From Flammeovirgaceae bacterium (GTDB lineage: Bacteria > Bacteroidota > Bacteroidia > Cytophagales > Cyclobacteriaceae), in assembly GCA_021298355.1 (NCBI GenBank), contig JAJTEH010000007.1, positions 62,001 to 126,000 on the forward strand: a stretch of 64,000 bases of DNA, read 5' to 3'. Shown here in pieces: positions 1-8,697 of the stretch; the first letter of the stretch is position 1, and each line of letters begins with the position of its first letter. The translations under genes were made by a program, and so were the position numbers. The notes beneath the pieces are model-generated. The model was not told where the DNA came from. It made no database searches and worked only from the letters and a program-made list of their open reading frames with translations.

Positions 1-986
1 GCACCTTGTTCCTCTACAAGTTGTTCGGCAATTTTATCTGTCTCGGCTTTTTCTTCGATAGTAAACAGCGGTTCTGCGCTTGGTTTTTTGGTTTCTGGCT
101 CGGGTGTGTTTAACTCTAGTTTAATTTCGTTTCCAACAGGTGTAATGGCAGGAGTGATTAAAACAGGATCAGGAATTTCTTCTTTGGTAAGTTGGTCGGG
201 CCAACTATCTTTTTCATCGGTATAGGTGGGCATGAGGGGGTCATCGTCTTTAGCACCCATGTTTTCTTCTTGTTCTGTTTCCGGAACAAAGGCAGCATTG
301 CCCATGGCTTTTCCTTTTGGAACGGGAAGGTTTATTGCAGTAACATTAAAATAAAAAATGATGAAGATGAGCAGGGCAAGAATTAAAATAAGAAACGTTC
401 CCCAACCGAAAACACTCTCACTTACTTTGGCCAGGTTGTACCCTAAACCACCGCCTAAAAAGCCCCACTCTGAAATGCCATCGCTTTGTAAGGTGATGTA
501 ACCAAACAAAAGGCTAAGCCAGAGAATAGAGAAAACAGCAAAAAGCGTTGTGTTAAGAATAGAAGTTAAGCTTCTTTTAAAAACTAATCGAAAACCAATT
601 AAGAAGAAAATAGGAGGGATAAAAAACGCGGCAATACCGAACCAACGAAAGATAAAGGCGTGAGACACTATCGCTCCCCATAAGCCCAACCAGTTTTCGG
701 TTTCTAATCCGGCATCTACCAGTGTTTCGCTATTGAGGGCTTCTAATACACTTTGGTCGGCTTTGCCAGTAAACAAATACGATAAAAGAGATGTGAACAG
801 AAAAAGCGAACTGATGATGAACAGAAAACCGGTAGCTAAAACAACACGAGGGTCTTTTAAAGTTTGAAAAAAAGATTTCTTTTCTCCTTCCTGCTGATTA
901 TCCTTCTTTTTCGATTTTTTCTCCTTCTCTTTCTCCGGTTTCTCAGGCTTTTTGAATGTATTGCTCTTATACGTGTTTTCTGCCAT
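1..986 (-). CDS. ftsK: DNA translocase FtsK, N-terminal part (runs off the left edge)
   Basis: The reading frame opens at an ATG at 986 and stays open to the window edge, giving the first ~328 residues. It starts with a lysine-rich cytoplasmic tail (residues 1-45). Four hydrophobic segments follow at roughly 48-72, 103-137, 143-165 and 193-214, and then an acidic, proline-rich linker begins near residue 222. This is the layout of the Bacteroidota FtsK membrane domain. The ATPase motor and gamma domain would lie outside the window. FtsK sits at the division septum and pumps chromosome dimers for XerCD resolution. The gene is divergent from the peptidase gene at 1176. The call rests on topology and on sequence resemblance of the membrane domain; the motor itself is not visible. 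Confidence 0.8.
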   Translation of the reverse strand, partial: MAENTYKSNTFKKPEKPEKEKEKKSKKKDNQQEGEKKSFFQTLKDPRVVLATGFLFIISSLFLFTSLLSYLFTGKADQSVLEALNSETLVDAGLETENWLGLWGAIVSHAFIFRWFGIAAFFIPPIFFLIGFRLVFKRSLTSILNTTLFAVFSILWLSLLFGYITLQSDGISEWGFLGGGLGYNLAKVSESVFGWGTFLILILALLIFIIFYFNVTAINLPVPKGKAMGNAAFVPETEQEENMGAKDDDPLMPTYTDEKDSWPDQLTKEEIPDPVLITPAITPVGNEIKLELNTPEPETKKPSAEPLFTIEEKAETDKIAEQLVEEQG

Positions 987-1175
987 GGGTAGTTTAAAAA
1001 GTGAGTAAAGTTAATAAAATTGTATCACCCGAGATACAGCTAAAAAACATGCATTTTCTTTTTCGGAATAGAATCAAAATCTTACTTCACCCTTTGGAAT
1101 TAATTCATGCCGATACACACCTTCTACATCTTTCATGTTCAATTTCCAGTATCTTTACTTTGTAATATATCCTCT

Positions 1176-3338
1176 ATGAAGCAGTATAAATTTTACACCT
1201 TAATGATGGCTACGCTTATGGCAGCAGCTTGTGCTACAGAAAAAGAAAATGCAGGAGACGACATTGCCGCTCCTGTGGCTGAAAAACAACCTAAAGAATT
1301 GGTCATGCATGGCAATACCCGTGTTGATAATTATTTCTGGTTACGCTTGTCGGACGAGCAAAAAAATGCCGAACAAAAAGACGATCAAACCCAAAAAGTA
1401 ATATCGTACTTAACAGCCGAAAACGACTACCTGAAAGCCAAAATGAAAGGCACCGAAGCTTTACAAAAAAAGCTTTACGATGAAATGGTAGGACGCATCA
1501 AACAAACCGATGAATCTGTACCTTACAAAAGAAATGGGTATTGGTATTACACCCGGTATGAGGCAGGCAAAGAATATCCAATCTATTGCCGCAAGAAAGG
1601 CAGCATGGAGGCTGCCGAAGAAGTAATGCTGAATGTAAATGAAATGGCTGAAGGGCATTCGTACTATCAGATTAGCGGATTAAGCGTAAGCGAAGACAAT
1701 AACTTACTAGTATATGGCGAAGATTCTGTTAGCCGCAGAAAATATACCTTGTATGTAAAAGATTTACGCTCAGGTAAAATTATCGATACGCCTATTACCA
1801 ATACCGAAGGGTATGCTGTTTGGGCGAACGATAACAAAACACTTTTCTACACACGCAAAGATGAAGTAACCTTACGTTCGCGGTGGATCATGCGCCACAC
1901 GCTGCAAATCGACCCGAGTAAAGATGTGGCAGTGTTCGAAGAAAAAGACGAGTCGTATTACATTGGTGTAGGCAAAACCAAATCAAAGAAATACATCATC
2001 ATCGGTTCAAGCTCTACCGATAACGACAGCTACCAGATTTTAGATGCTGCAAAACCAAACGGAACATTTAAAGAGTTTACACCACGAGAAAAGAAACACA
2101 AATATTCCATAGATCATTATCAGGATAAATTTTATATCGTTACCAACGATAATGCTTTGAATTTCCGTTTGATGGAAACCAACGAAAACAAAACCGATAA
2201 AAAATTCTGGGTGGAGAAATTAGCGCACAGAAAAGATACGTTGCTGGAAGGCATCGAAATTTTTAAAGACTTTTTAGTAGTAAGCGAACGCGCCAAAGCC
2301 AACACGATGATGCGCGTGATCGACCAGAAATCCAATCAATCGCACTATTTGAATTTTGGTGAACCTGCTTACACCGTTTATCCTTCTACCAACGTGGAAT
2401 TTGAAACAGAATGGATTCGGTATGGGTATACATCCATGACAACGCCTACCTCTACCTACGAATACAACATGCGCACGAAAGAGAAAAAGTTGTTGAAACA
2501 ACAAGAAGTAGTAGGAGGGTATACAGCAGAAAATTATGTAACCGAAAGAGTGTGGGCAACCGCAAGCGATGGTACACAAATACCGATGTCGATTGTTTAC
2601 AAAAAAGGGTTGAAGAAAGACGGAAACAATCCTTGTTTGATTTACGGATATGGCTCGTATGGTGCCAGTATGGATCCGACTTTCTCCATTACTCGTTTAA
2701 GTTTGTTAGACAGAGGTTTTGTATATGCCATCGCACACATACGGGGTGGGCAGGAAATGGGCAGGCAATGGTATGAAGATGGAAAAATGTTTAAAAAGAA
2801 AAATACGTTTACCGATTTTATAGCGTGCACTGAATTCTTGATCGAAAATAAATATTCGAATAAAGATAAAATGTTTGCCAATGGTGGAAGTGCCGGAGGT
2901 TTGTTAATGGGTGCTGTGGTAAACATGCGCCCCGACTTATACAAGGGCGTTATTGCCGAAGTTCCTTTTGTGGATGTAGTTAGCACGATGATGGATGCAA
3001 CCATTCCGTTAACAACCAATGAATACGATGAGTGGGGCAATCCGGAAAATGCGGAATCGTATATGTACATGTTGGAGTATTCTCCTTATGATCAGGTGAA
3101 GGCACAAGATTACCCGAACATGTTGGTAACAACAGGCCTGCACGACTCGCAAGTGCAATATTGGGAACCAGCCAAATGGGTGGCCAAGTTGCGCGAAATG
3201 AAAACCGATAAAAACACCTTATTGTTGCGTACCAATATGGAAACCGGGCATGGCGGCACAACGGGGCGATTCCGCGTGTACGAAGAGCAAGCACAGGAAT
3301 ATGCCTTCATTTTAGATTTAGCAGGCATTAAAGAATAG
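1176..3338 (+). CDS. Prolyl oligopeptidase family serine protease (oligopeptidase B type), lipoprotein
   Basis: A 720-residue S9A peptidase that cleaves peptides on the C-terminal side of prolyl or basic residues. The ATG at 1176 is preferred over the in-frame ATG at 1107 because it begins directly with a lipoprotein signal peptide ending in L-M-A-A-A-C (Cys19), so the enzyme is probably anchored in the cell envelope. An N-terminal beta-propeller (about residues 50-430) precedes the alpha/beta-hydrolase domain. The catalytic triad is visible: Ser572 in GGSAGG, Asp657 in GLHDSQV and His692 in TGHGG. The WGNP and EVPFVDV motifs match oligopeptidase B more than prolyl endopeptidase. It is a single gene, followed by a tRNA. 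Confidence 0.93.
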   Translation: MKQYKFYTLMMATLMAAACATEKENAGDDIAAPVAEKQPKELVMHGNTRVDNYFWLRLSDEQKNAEQKDDQTQKVISYLTAENDYLKAKMKGTEALQKKLYDEMVGRIKQTDESVPYKRNGYWYYTRYEAGKEYPIYCRKKGSMEAAEEVMLNVNEMAEGHSYYQISGLSVSEDNNLLVYGEDSVSRRKYTLYVKDLRSGKIIDTPITNTEGYAVWANDNKTLFYTRKDEVTLRSRWIMRHTLQIDPSKDVAVFEEKDESYYIGVGKTKSKKYIIIGSSSTDNDSYQILDAAKPNGTFKEFTPREKKHKYSIDHYQDKFYIVTNDNALNFRLMETNENKTDKKFWVEKLAHRKDTLLEGIEIFKDFLVVSERAKANTMMRVIDQKSNQSHYLNFGEPAYTVYPSTNVEFETEWIRYGYTSMTTPTSTYEYNMRTKEKKLLKQQEVVGGYTAENYVTERVWATASDGTQIPMSIVYKKGLKKDGNNPCLIYGYGSYGASMDPTFSITRLSLLDRGFVYAIAHIRGGQEMGRQWYEDGKMFKKKNTFTDFIACTEFLIENKYSNKDKMFANGGSAGGLLMGAVVNMRPDLYKGVIAEVPFVDVVSTMMDATIPLTTNEYDEWGNPENAESYMYMLEYSPYDQVKAQDYPNMLVTTGLHDSQVQYWEPAKWVAKLREMKTDKNTLLLRTNMETGHGGTTGRFRVYEEQAQEYAFILDLAGIKE

Positions 3339-3387
3339 GTTGCATTAGTGCAGCACAGAACAAACTGTTACTTTTGCGCATATTGAA

Positions 3388-3415
3388 TTTTGAATTCAAA
3401 ATTTTGAATTCAAAA
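3388..3415. repeat. Tandem pair of a 14-bp palindrome upstream of tRNA-Arg
   Basis: The perfect palindrome TTTTGAATTCAAAA occurs twice back to back (3388-3401 and 3402-3415). It ends two bases before the first base of tRNA-Arg(CCG). Because of the internal symmetry it can form hairpins on either strand. Its position suggests a promoter-proximal or operator role, or simple slippage. No function can be assigned from sequence. Confidence 0.75.
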
Positions 3416-3417
3416 TT

Positions 3418-3489
3418 GGTTCCGTAGTACAATGGATAGTATTTCAGATTCCGATTCTGAAGATGCAGGTTCGATTCCTGCCGGGACTA
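3418..3489 (+). tRNA. tRNA-Arg (anticodon CCG)
   Basis: The cloverleaf can be folded by eye. The acceptor GGTTCCG pairs with CGGGACT (with G-U pairs). The D-arm is GTAC/GTAT. The anticodon stem TCAGA/TCTGA encloses the loop TTCCGAT (anticodon CCG), and the T-arm GCAGG/CCTGC carries TTCGATT. The length is 72 nt with discriminator A; CCA is not encoded. It reads the Arg codon CGG. The accessory/defence island begins directly downstream, which suits the known use of tRNA genes as integration sites. I did not find a duplicated tRNA 3' end at the far side. Confidence 0.93.
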
Positions 3490-3699
3490 CTTAAAATTTA
3501 ATAAGGTTTTTCAAACAGGAAAATTAGTGAGGCGGGCCTTCTGGCTACCTACAATCTTATAGTACAACGTGATTCACAAGTAAGTAACAGCTTTACTAAT
3601 ACCACATCAGTATTCTACTTTTCAAAATCTTAAGTAGGCTTTAGATATTTGCCCTTAAACCAATTAACTGATGAAGGTGAATTGTACGAACATAAATTT

Positions 3700-3728
3700 T
3701 GAGTAAATTTACTCATCTTATTGAGTAA
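3700..3728. promoter_or_regulatory. Palindromic operator-like site before the AAA/DUF4143 gene
   Basis: A perfect 16-bp palindrome, TGAGTAAATTTACTCA (3700-3715), is followed by a third half-site TTGAGTAA at 3721-3728. The start codon is at 3736. The arrangement (dimer site plus half-site overlapping the translation start region) suggests autoregulation or an imported regulatory element. The protein that would bind it is unknown. Confidence 0.55.
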
Positions 3729-3735
3729 TTTGTAA

Positions 3736-4926
3736 ATGGCATTCGAAAGACCTTATATTCAGCAACTTATAAGCAGAATGAATGAGCCAAGAGGCTTTGT
3801 TCAAGTGCTTATGGGGCCTCGCCAAGTGGGTAAAAGTACCCTTACCGCGCAGGTGTTGGCTAAATTGAACGCTCCCCATCTTTTCGTTTCGGCTGATGCC
3901 GTTGCCAATGCCGGAGAGGTTTGGCTTGAGCAGCAATGGGAAACAGCGCGTTTGCAGTGGAAAGCTTCTGGAGCAACTTCTTTTATTTTAGCCATTGATG
4001 AAATTCAAAAGATTGATAACTGGAGCGAGGTAGTTAAAAAATTGTGGGACGAAGACACGCGCACGAACCAACTCATTAAAGTTATCTTGTTAGGTTCATC
4101 TCGTTTGCTTTTGCAACAAGGATTAACCGAGTCGCTTGCCGGGCGTTTTGAAACTACCTATCTGGGGCATTGGTCATTTACAGAAATGGAGCAAGCCTTT
4201 GGTGTGGCAGCCGAACAATATGTTTGGTTTGGAGGCTACCCCGGAGCAGCCAGTTTAATGGGCGATGAAGATCGATGGAAGAAATATGTGAACGATGCAC
4301 TCATTGAAACCAGTATCTCCAAAGATATTCTCATGCTTACGCGTGTTGACAAACCTGCCTTGCTGCGAAAACTTTTTGAGTTAGGTTGTTTATATTCGGG
4401 GCAGGTTTTGTCCTATACAAAAATTGTTGGGCAGTTGCAGGATGCGGGCAATACCACAACTTTAGCTCACTACTTGCAGTTGCTCGACACGGCTGGGCTG
4501 TTGGCAGGTATTGAAAAATATACAGGCGAACAACTTCGCCAACGTTCTTCCAGTCCGAAATTTCAAGTACACAACACCGCGTTACTTACCGCACAACAAG
4601 GTGCTGCATTGAACGAGGTTAGGTTAAAGCCCGATGTATGGGGCCGTTGGGTGGAGGCAGCCATTGGTGCACACCTCGTTAACCACCAATTAAGTGAAGG
4701 CTACACCGTTTACTATTGGCGCCACAGAAATGATGAGATTGATTTTGTGTTGGAGAAAAAAGGAAAAGTGATTGGGCTGGAAGTAAAAAGTGGAGCTACA
4801 CAAAAGGCACCTAGCATGGGCGCCTTTAAGAAACAACACGAGCCTGATAAAATACTACTGGTTGGAAACAGTGGAATACCTTGGCAAGAGTTTTTGAAAA
4901 TATCTCCTGTTCAACTTTTTGAGTAA
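3736..4926 (+). CDS. AAA ATPase with DUF4143 domain (AAA_14 family)
   Basis: A 396-residue protein with an N-terminal P-loop domain. Walker A is GPRQVGKST near residue 28, and the Walker B-like FILAIDEIQ is near residue 90. The C-terminal half is DUF4143, ending in a nuclease-fold signature: DEIDFVL followed by GLEVKSG near residues 335-355, resembling the D...ExK core of PD-(D/E)XK folds. The family is frequent in archaea and Bacteroidota, with unsettled physiological roles. It starts the hsd gene train, ending 2 nt before hsdR, so it may be co-transcribed with the restriction system. A palindromic site precedes it. Family assignment is confident; a role in defence is inference from position. 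Confidence 0.88.
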   Translation: MAFERPYIQQLISRMNEPRGFVQVLMGPRQVGKSTLTAQVLAKLNAPHLFVSADAVANAGEVWLEQQWETARLQWKASGATSFILAIDEIQKIDNWSEVVKKLWDEDTRTNQLIKVILLGSSRLLLQQGLTESLAGRFETTYLGHWSFTEMEQAFGVAAEQYVWFGGYPGAASLMGDEDRWKKYVNDALIETSISKDILMLTRVDKPALLRKLFELGCLYSGQVLSYTKIVGQLQDAGNTTTLAHYLQLLDTAGLLAGIEKYTGEQLRQRSSSPKFQVHNTALLTAQQGAALNEVRLKPDVWGRWVEAAIGAHLVNHQLSEGYTVYYWRHRNDEIDFVLEKKGKVIGLEVKSGATQKAPSMGAFKKQHEPDKILLVGNSGIPWQEFLKISPVQLFE

Positions 4927-4928
4927 AA

Positions 4929-7712
4929 ATGAAAAACGAAAAACTGACACGGAAAGAAATCATTGACAACCGCTTAAAACTAGCAGGCTGGAATGTGACT
5001 GACCGAACTCAAGTAATTGAGGAGTTTTTCATTTCAATTGAAAACATTATTGTAAACGAGCCGACAACTACATACAATTCAGTATTTAGCGACTATGTTT
5101 TACTCGGTAAGGATGGCAAACCGCTTGCAGTTGTTGAAGCTAAAAAATCATCAGTTGACGCAAGAATTGGGGAAGAACAAGCAAAGCAATACGCTTACAA
5201 CATTCAGAAGCAATTCAGTTGTGACTTGCCGTTTTGTATGTATACCAACGGACACGACATCTTTTTTTGGGACTTAGAAAATTACGCACCTCGAAAAATA
5301 TTTGCGTTCCCGGCAAGGACAGACCTTGAAAGAATGGCTTTCATCCGTAAAAACAAAAAGCCATTAGCTGACGAGTTAATTAATACCAACATAGCAGGCA
5401 GACCTTATCAAATACAAGCTATTAGAGCAGTGTTTGAAGCTATGGAAGAAAGGAAAAGAAAGTTCCTTTTGATTATGGCAACAGGAACAGGTAAAACTCG
5501 TACTTGTATTGCCATGGTTGACGGCTTAATGAGAGCAGGTTGGATTTCGAGAGTTTTATTTTTAGTTGACCGCATCGCATTAAGAGACCAGGCAGTTGAA
5601 GCATTCAAAGATAATGCACCACAATATTCGGTTTGGCCACAAACAGGAGAAACCAAAATTGTAACCGACAGGCGAGTATATGTTTCAACGTATCCTACCA
5701 TGTTGAACATCATTGAGGACGAAAATTTATCGCCTCACTTTTTCGATTTAATTGTAATTGATGAAAGCCATCGTTCTATTTACAATGTTTACCAAAACAT
5801 ATTGAGTTACTTCAATTCCGTAATTCTAGGACTAACAGCAACCCCAACAGATGCAGTTGATCATAATACGTTTGAATTGTTTGACTGCGAAGATGGTTTG
5901 CCAACGTTTGCCTATACGTTTGAAGATGCCGTAAATAACAAACCGCCTTACTTGTCGAATTTCGAAGTGATGAAACTGACAACAATGTTTCAGCAAGAAG
6001 GCATTCATTTACATACCATCAGTGAAGACGACCAGAAGAAACTGATTGCAGAAGGTAAAGACCCAACAGAAATAAACTTTGAAGGAACTGACATTGAAAA
6101 AGCAGTTACCAATAAGGGAACAAATGCTTTGATAGTTCGTGAATTTTGGGAAGAATGTATAAAAGACCCGAATGGAGTTTTGCCCGGCAAAACCATTTTC
6201 TTTTGTATGACCATGAAACACGCCAGAAGAATCAAAGAAATCTTTGACCAATTCTATCCACAAGGTGCAGGCGAAATTGCAAAGGTTATTGTTTCAGATG
6301 ACCCAAGAGTATACGGAAAAGGTGGCTTGCTGGATCAATTTAAAAACAACGATTTTCCAAGAGTTGCCATAAGTGTGGATATGCTCGACACAGGAATTGA
6401 CATTCCTGAATTAGTGAATTTGGTTTTTGCAAAACCGGTTTTCTCCTACACTAAATTTTGGCAAATGATTGGCCGAGGAACACGAGTTCTCAATCCAAAC
6501 GACAGAAGAAGCTGGTGCCACGAGAAACAGAAATTCTTAATCATAGATTGTTGGGATAACTTTGAATATTTCAAACTAAACCCAAAAGGGAAAGAAATTA
6601 AATCTCAAACGGCTTTACCTATTCGGCTTTTCAAAATGCGATTAGAGAAGTTAAAAGTTGCGAAGGAAAGAAACAATGAAATTGCCGAATCTGAAAAACT
6701 GGAGTTAGAGAAACTCATCAACGCATTACCAAAAAACAATGTAGTTGTTCAAGACAATGCAGTGGATTTGGAAAAGGTATATGAACCTAAATTTTGGGAG
6801 CATCTCACAAACGATAAAATTGATTTCCTTGACCAAACCATAGCACCCATACTAAGAGCTTTATCATCGGTTGATTTTAAAGCCATGCGATTTGAAAAAG
6901 ACATTGTAGAATTTTCGTTAGCTCAATTGAACAACGAAAGTCAGGACATGGAAAACCTAAAGGAAATTATTATTGAGCAAATTGCTGAATTGCCTTTAAA
7001 CATTGGTGTTGTTGCCAAAGAGAAGGAGATCATAAACAAAGGACTCAAAAACAGTTTTTGGGTAAACCCAACAGAAACCGACCTCAAAAAAGTAATTGAT
7101 AAAATTGCACCATTAATGAGATACCGCCAACACTTTGACGGAGGTGATGAGCAAGAAAGTCTGAATCTTAAAGATGTTACTTACAAAAAGGAAATGATTG
7201 AGTTCGGACCCGAAAATGAATTAGTAAGTATAAGCCGTTACAAAGAAATGGTGGAGGAAATGGTTCAACAATTGGCTGACCAAAACCCTATTTTGAAAAA
7301 GATAAAATCAGGCGAAGAAATTTCAGAAGAAGAATTGAAAGAATTGGCAGAGTTAATGAACAAAAGAGATCCTTTTGTAACAGAAAAATTGTTGCAAAGA
7401 GTGTACGGAAACCAACACGCTAAATTCTTACAGTTCATAAAACACATTTTACAAATTGAAGTAGTGCACTCTTTTGAAGAAACGGTTATACAGGCTTTTG
7501 ATGAATTTATCAAGCAGCACAGCAATCTTTCTAACAATCAACTAGAGTTTATGAACGTCTTGAAAAAATATCTGATCGACAAAGGCAAGATTGAAAAGAA
7601 AGACTTGATAAATCCACCGTTTACACAATTGCATCCGCAAGGAATTTTAGGTGTGTTTTCGCCAAAAGAAATTGATGAAATCATATCCGTAATTCAAAAA
7701 GTAGCTGCCTAG
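4929..7712 (+). CDS. hsdR: Type I restriction enzyme R subunit (HsdR, EcoEI-like)
   Basis: A 927-residue motor/nuclease subunit that translocates DNA with ATP and cuts unmodified DNA as part of R2M2S. The N-terminal nuclease motif is seen as SDYVL...AVVEAKKS (about residues 50-72). The helicase core has Walker A ATGTGKT with Lys189, a DESH box (VIDESHRS), motif III GLTATP, and motif VI around QMIGRGTRV. A long alpha-helical C-terminal region that binds the methylase complex follows. The gene begins 2 nt after the AAA/DUF4143 gene and ends 1 nt before the DUF1016 gene, so a tight operon is expected. No truncation or motif loss is seen. Confidence 0.95.
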   Translation: MKNEKLTRKEIIDNRLKLAGWNVTDRTQVIEEFFISIENIIVNEPTTTYNSVFSDYVLLGKDGKPLAVVEAKKSSVDARIGEEQAKQYAYNIQKQFSCDLPFCMYTNGHDIFFWDLENYAPRKIFAFPARTDLERMAFIRKNKKPLADELINTNIAGRPYQIQAIRAVFEAMEERKRKFLLIMATGTGKTRTCIAMVDGLMRAGWISRVLFLVDRIALRDQAVEAFKDNAPQYSVWPQTGETKIVTDRRVYVSTYPTMLNIIEDENLSPHFFDLIVIDESHRSIYNVYQNILSYFNSVILGLTATPTDAVDHNTFELFDCEDGLPTFAYTFEDAVNNKPPYLSNFEVMKLTTMFQQEGIHLHTISEDDQKKLIAEGKDPTEINFEGTDIEKAVTNKGTNALIVREFWEECIKDPNGVLPGKTIFFCMTMKHARRIKEIFDQFYPQGAGEIAKVIVSDDPRVYGKGGLLDQFKNNDFPRVAISVDMLDTGIDIPELVNLVFAKPVFSYTKFWQMIGRGTRVLNPNDRRSWCHEKQKFLIIDCWDNFEYFKLNPKGKEIKSQTALPIRLFKMRLEKLKVAKERNNEIAESEKLELEKLINALPKNNVVVQDNAVDLEKVYEPKFWEHLTNDKIDFLDQTIAPILRALSSVDFKAMRFEKDIVEFSLAQLNNESQDMENLKEIIIEQIAELPLNIGVVAKEKEIINKGLKNSFWVNPTETDLKKVIDKIAPLMRYRQHFDGGDEQESLNLKDVTYKKEMIEFGPENELVSISRYKEMVEEMVQQLADQNPILKKIKSGEEISEEELKELAELMNKRDPFVTEKLLQRVYGNQHAKFLQFIKHILQIEVVHSFEETVIQAFDEFIKQHSNLSNNQLEFMNVLKKYLIDKGKIEKKDLINPPFTQLHPQGILGVFSPKEIDEIISVIQKVAA

Positions 7713-7713
7713 T

Positions 7714-8694
7714 ATGAACAATCAATTTGCGGATATTGTAAAACTCATTAAGCAATCGAGAGAGCAGGCCATCAGGCTGGTAAATAAAACACTCATAGAC
7801 TTATACTGGAACATTGGCCAACACGTACACACAAAAATTGAGTCTGCCGAATGGGGCGACAGCGTAGTTGAAGAGCTTGCCCGGTATATACAGGAAACCG
7901 AACCCAATCTAAAAGGTTTTTCCGATAAAAACCTGTGGCGGATGAAGCAGTTTTACGAGAGCTACAAGAATGAACCAAAACTCTCACCGCTGGTGAGAGA
8001 AATAACCTGGACCAACAACCTCATTATACTTTCAAGAACCAAAACAACCGAAGAAAAAGCTTTCTACTTAAATCTCTGCAAACAAGAAAGCTACAGCAAG
8101 CGCGAACTCGAACGCCAGATTTCTGCCGGCCTATTCGAACGCACCATGTTAGGCAATGCAAAACTCTCGCCAGTGCTGCGAGAATTACACCCAAACGCCT
8201 TAAACAGTTTTAAAGACAGTTACATATTCGATTTTTTAAACCTGCCCACTACCCATTCCGAAAGCGAATTGCAACAGGGGTTGGTACAGCAACTCAAAAA
8301 ATTTGTACTAGAACTTGGCAAAGATTTTTTATTTGTGGCCGAAGAATACCAACTGCAGGTAGGCAACAGCGATTTTTATATCGACTTGCTTTTTTACCAC
8401 CGTGGCCTGCAATGCCTGGTAGCGTTCGAGCTTAAGGCCGATAAGTTTAAACCCGAATATTTGGGCCAACTCAACTTTTACCTGGAGGCTTTAGATAGAG
8501 ATGTGAAGAAAGAACACGAAAACCCCAGCATTGGTATTTTGCTGTGTAAAGATAAAGATAGCGAAGTGGTAGAGTACGCCCTTAGCCGAAGCCTCTCGCC
8601 CACCATGGTTGCAGAATACAAAACACAATTGCCCGATAAACAAGTTCTGCAACAAAAGTTGCACGAGTTATTTGAACAAAATAAGAAAGATTAA
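7714..8694 (+). CDS. DUF1016 family PDDEXK nuclease (YhcG-like)
   Basis: A 326-residue protein with two recognisable parts. An N-terminal winged-helix-like DUF1016_N segment (residues ~1-150) contains the typical LIDLYWNIG motif. The C-terminal nuclease domain has DFYIDLLFYHRGLQ and then AFELKADKFKPEYLGQ, the D...ExK catalytic core. Members are often embedded in restriction or defence operons, but their activity is mostly undefined. Here the gene is inserted between hsdR (1-nt gap) and hsdM (3-nt gap), suggesting co-translation. Role in the restriction system is inference. Confidence 0.92.
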   Translation: MNNQFADIVKLIKQSREQAIRLVNKTLIDLYWNIGQHVHTKIESAEWGDSVVEELARYIQETEPNLKGFSDKNLWRMKQFYESYKNEPKLSPLVREITWTNNLIILSRTKTTEEKAFYLNLCKQESYSKRELERQISAGLFERTMLGNAKLSPVLRELHPNALNSFKDSYIFDFLNLPTTHSESELQQGLVQQLKKFVLELGKDFLFVAEEYQLQVGNSDFYIDLLFYHRGLQCLVAFELKADKFKPEYLGQLNFYLEALDRDVKKEHENPSIGILLCKDKDSEVVEYALSRSLSPTMVAEYKTQLPDKQVLQQKLHELFEQNKKD

Positions 8695-8697
8695 AAC

